A stretch of 64,000 nt of DNA from Caballeronia mineralivorans PML1(12) (lineage in GTDB: Bacteria > Pseudomonadota > Gammaproteobacteria > Burkholderiales > Burkholderiaceae). The stretch is taken from positions 1 through 64,000 of the forward strand of contig NZ_AEJF01000175.1 in the NCBI RefSeq assembly GCF_001028175.1, written 5' to 3'. A program made the position numbers and the translations under genes. Of the stretch, positions 61,711 through 64,000 are shown one piece after another (position 1 is the first letter of the stretch; every line of letters begins with the position of its first letter). The notes below the pieces were generated by a model that had not been told where the DNA came from, made no database searches, and worked only from the letters and a program-made list of their open reading frames with translations.

Positions 61711-61725
61711 TGTACAAAAACTACA
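61711..61725. promoter_or_regulatory. HexR operator candidate 1 (hexR side)
   Basis: TGTACAAAAACTACA: TGTA-N7-TACA, an imperfect palindrome with an A/T core. On the minus strand it overlaps a predicted hexR -35 (TTGTAC, 61714-61709) with TATAGT 16 bases downstream, so binding here would autoregulate hexR. It shares pattern and spacing with the site at 61830. Confidence 0.55.
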
Positions 61726-61829
61726 AGAATAATAGCCATCCGGAACGCTTCGATAAAAATTACTTATACCTATCCCAAGCCGTAACATAAGACATCTAGC
61801 GAAACTAAGGGTTTTCCAGATGGAAGTCG

Positions 61830-61844
61830 TGTAGTTTTTCTACT
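61830..61844. promoter_or_regulatory. HexR operator candidate 2 (edd side)
   Basis: TGTAGTTTTTCTACT: TGTA-N7-TACT, the same arrangement as the site at 61711 with the core on the other strand. It abuts a -10-like TAGAAT (61844-61849), about 110 bases upstream of the edd ATG, so occupancy would block edd-eda transcription. Confidence 0.55.
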
Positions 61845-61955
61845 AGAATTCTATTCGCGACACGGGAACGTCTCAAAAACAAAACCGCCCGTTCCCCGCG
61901 ACCGTTCAACCCCGGCGTCAACCGCCCGCTCGCCACCCGAGGCGAAGGAGTTTCG

Positions 61956-63797
61956 ATGGTTTCCCCGCATTCGCATCTGAAAAAAGTCACCCAGCGCGTG
62001 ATCGAGCGCAGCAAGCCGACGCGCGCGGCCTATCTGGCGCGCATCGACGGCGCCCAGGGTCATTTTCCTGCGCGCGGCGCGCTGTCGTGCGCGAACCTTG
62101 CGCACGGTTTCGCCGGCCTGGAAGGTCAGGAAAAAATCGCGATCAAGGCGGTCCGCGAGCCGAACATCGGCATCGTTTCGTCTTATAACGAGATGCTCTC
62201 GGCCCACGCGCCGTTCAAGAATTACCCCGACATCATCAAGCACGCCGCGCGCGAAGCGGGCGGCGTTGCGCAATTCGCGGGCGGCGTGCCGGCCATGTGC
62301 GACGGTGTCACGCAAGGCAACGCGGGCATGGAGTTGTCGCTGTTTTCGCGCGAAGTGATCGCCATGAGCACGGCGGTCGCGCTGACGCACAACATGTTCG
62401 ATGCCGCGCTGTGTCTCGGCATATGCGACAAGATCGTGCCGGGCTTGCTGATTGGCGCGTTGCAATTCGGTCATCTGCCGACCATTTTCGTACCGGCCGG
62501 CCCGATGACAAGCGGCCTCACCAACGACGACAAAGCCAAGGTCCGCCAGCAATTCGCCACCGGTGCGTGTGACCGCGACGCGCTGCTCGAAGCCGAAGCC
62601 GCCGCATACCACGGCCACGGCACGTGCACCTTCTACGGCACGGCAAACAGTAATCAGATGCTGATGGAAGTAATGGGCCTGCATCTCCCCGGTTCGGCGT
62701 TCATCCATCCGCACACGCCGCTAAGAGATGCGCTCACGGCCGAAGCCGCGAAGCGCGTGCTTGCGTTGACCGTGGAGCGCGGCCATTACACGCCGGTCGG
62801 CCATGTCGTGGATGAAAAGGCGATCGTGAACGGCATCGTTGCATTGCTCGCGACGGGCGGGTCCACCAATCACACGCTGCATCTGGTGGCGATTGCGCGG
62901 GCGGCGGGCATTGTGATCGACTGGAACGACTTCGATGAACTCTCGCAAGCCGTGCCGCTCACCGCGCGCATCTATCCGAACGGCAAGGCCGATGTGAACC
63001 ATTTCCACGCGGCGGGCGGCGTTGCGTATCTGGTGCGCGATTTACTGGAAGCGGGGTTGCTGCACGAAGACGTGAAAACCGTCGCCGGCGAGGGCCTGAA
63101 ACACTACACCCGCGAACCGAAACTGATCGATGGAAAGCTCCAATGGGTCGACGGTTCCCACACCAGCCACGACACGAAAGTCCTGCGCAGCCACAAAGAA
63201 CCGTTCGCACCCGATGGCGGTTTGCGCCTGATGCAAGGCAAACTCGGCCGCGGCGTGATCAAGATATCGGCGGTGGCGCAAGAGCATCGGCATGTGAAAG
63301 CGCCGGCTATCGTGTTTGAGTCGCAAGAGGAAGTGCAGGAAGCCTTCGATAACGGCGAGCTCAAGCGCGATTTCGTCGCGATCGTGCGGTTCCAGGGCGC
63401 GCGGGCGAACGGCATGCCGGAGTTGCACCGGTTGACGCCGCTTCTTGGCGTGTTGCAGGATCAGGGCTTCCATGTCGCGCTGGTGACAGACGGGCGCATG
63501 TCGGGCGCGTCGGGCAAGGTGCCCGCGGTGATCCACATTTCGCCGGAAGCATTGCTACATGGGCCGATTGGCAAGGTGCGTACGGGCGACACGATTGTCA
63601 TCGATGCGAACAAGGGCGTGCTCGACGTCGAGATGGACGAGAAGCAGTGGGCCGCGCGCGAGGTCGAGCAGCCGAAGCATCAGGCGGGTAATGAAGTCGG
63701 ATTCGGGCGTGAGCTGTTCGGCGTGTTCCGCAGTGCGGCAATGCCGGCGGAACTGGGTGCGTCGGTATTCGGTCCGATGGTCGGCGAAGCCAGCTAA
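61956..63797 (+). CDS. edd: Phosphogluconate dehydratase
   Basis: 613 residues. An iron-sulfur enzyme of the IlvD/Edd family that dehydrates 6-phosphogluconate to 2-keto-3-deoxy-6-phosphogluconate in the Entner-Doudoroff pathway. Cluster-ligand cysteines are visible in GGVPAMCDGVTQGNAGMELS and ALCLGICDKIVPGLL; the family motifs SSYNEMLSAHAPF, TANSNQMLMEVMGLHLPG, LLATGGSTNHTLHLVAIARAAG and VTDGRMSGASGKVPAVIHISPEA follow in order. The ATG at 61956 begins the family start with GGCGAAGGAG a few bases upstream. eda follows after 39 bases. Confidence 0.97.
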   Translation: MVSPHSHLKKVTQRVIERSKPTRAAYLARIDGAQGHFPARGALSCANLAHGFAGLEGQEKIAIKAVREPNIGIVSSYNEMLSAHAPFKNYPDIIKHAAREAGGVAQFAGGVPAMCDGVTQGNAGMELSLFSREVIAMSTAVALTHNMFDAALCLGICDKIVPGLLIGALQFGHLPTIFVPAGPMTSGLTNDDKAKVRQQFATGACDRDALLEAEAAAYHGHGTCTFYGTANSNQMLMEVMGLHLPGSAFIHPHTPLRDALTAEAAKRVLALTVERGHYTPVGHVVDEKAIVNGIVALLATGGSTNHTLHLVAIARAAGIVIDWNDFDELSQAVPLTARIYPNGKADVNHFHAAGGVAYLVRDLLEAGLLHEDVKTVAGEGLKHYTREPKLIDGKLQWVDGSHTSHDTKVLRSHKEPFAPDGGLRLMQGKLGRGVIKISAVAQEHRHVKAPAIVFESQEEVQEAFDNGELKRDFVAIVRFQGARANGMPELHRLTPLLGVLQDQGFHVALVTDGRMSGASGKVPAVIHISPEALLHGPIGKVRTGDTIVIDANKGVLDVEMDEKQWAAREVEQPKHQAGNEVGFGRELFGVFRSAAMPAELGASVFGPMVGEAS

Positions 63798-63836
63798 GCG
63801 TTACGAAAGCCACGACAACACAAACAGGAGCAGCAA

Positions 63837-64000
63837 ATGAAAACGGTAAGTGAAATCGTGCGTCTGGGCCCGGTGATTCCGGTCCTCGCATTCGATTCGG
63901 TCGAACAAGGCGAAAACGTCTCGCGTGCGCTGCATGCGGGCGGCGTCAAGGTGCTCGAGATCACGCTGCGCACGGCCGCGGGGCTTGCGGCTATCGAGCG
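63837..64000 (+). CDS. eda: 2-keto-3-deoxy-6-phosphogluconate aldolase (5' part only)
   Basis: First 54 codons, cut by the window edge. Starts at ATG 63837 with CAGGAG eight bases upstream. The visible part, VIPVLAFDSVEQGENVSRALHAGGVKVLEITLRTAAG, is the KDPG/KHG aldolase N-terminus with the catalytic Glu in LEITLRT. Eda splits KDPG into pyruvate and glyceraldehyde 3-phosphate. It follows edd, completing the Entner-Doudoroff pair under predicted HexR control. Confidence 0.93.
   Translation, partial: MKTVSEIVRLGPVIPVLAFDSVEQGENVSRALHAGGVKVLEITLRTAAGLAAIE

Noticed and set aside
1..64000. Mobile elements, CRISPR arrays, tRNA or rRNA genes
   Set aside because: No transposase, integrase, phage gene, spaced repeats, tRNA T-loop or rRNA sequence was seen; composition is even apart from the AT-rich patch near 43.3-43.5 kb.

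Overview
This 64 kb window is a GC-rich block of core chromosomal DNA from a member of the Burkholderiaceae (Burkholderia sensu lato; a Paraburkholderia or Caballeronia-like genome is my best guess). The assignment rests on gene order and protein character: glcD-glcE, a TIGR02099/YhdP giant protein divergent from glnE, nadK-recN, hrcA-hemH-hslR-grpE-dnaK-dnaJ, a fused PabB-PabC, hda to panB, fur/bamE-dapB, leuS-lptE-holA-proA and hexR/edd-eda. I see no insertion sequence, prophage, integrase, CRISPR array, rRNA or tRNA gene. Both ends cut genes: glcE on the left, eda on the right.

Layout. 1-3.6 kb: glycolate oxidase subunits and a related FAD-linked (D-lactate type) oxidase, minus strand. 3.7-12.5 kb: cobalamin adenosyltransferase (plus strand), then aroG, tldD, a nitrilase-family amidase and yhdP on the minus strand. 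12.7-20.7 kb: glnE, recN and nadK (minus), hrcA and hemH. 20.7-26.4 kb: hslR and the grpE/dnaK/dnaJ chaperone set with sigma-32-like promoters. 26.4-33.6 kb: pabBC, then a compact minus-strand operon hda, HAD phosphatase, pcnB, folK, dNK, panB. 33.8-40.4 kb: purM, a SWIM/SNF2 ATPase, pncC, pgpA, thiL. 40.7-49.5 kb: maeB, a secreted RNase plus barstar pair, rsmE, a VOC protein, tkt and gapA. 49.6-59.6 kb: fur divergent from bamE-dapB-exbB-exbD, then leuS-lptE-holA-proA and a HemJ-like membrane protein. 59.7-64 kb: cutC, hexR and the Entner-Doudoroff genes edd-eda.

The most notable finding is not a conventional annotated gene. In the aroG leader I find a complete trp-type attenuator: a 21-codon leader peptide with a seven-residue Phe/Tyr/Trp run (FYFYFFW), a downstream 12-bp terminator hairpin with a U tract, and a 9-nt segment in the distal half of the peptide ORF that is perfectly complementary to the terminator's 5' arm (antiterminator). 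This is a self-contained prediction that the first step of the shikimate pathway is controlled here by aromatic aminoacyl-tRNA supply.

Other signals worth attention are two TGTA-N7-TAC(A/T) palindromes between hexR and edd that look like HexR operators; a secreted RNase T1/Sa-type enzyme overlapping a barstar with an N-terminal extension; a possible minus-strand small RNA in the maeB-RNase gap; a structured, terminator-ended intergenic region next to cutC; and an unusually long low-complexity tail on BamE. Everything is read by eye from the sequence; no database search or folding program was run.
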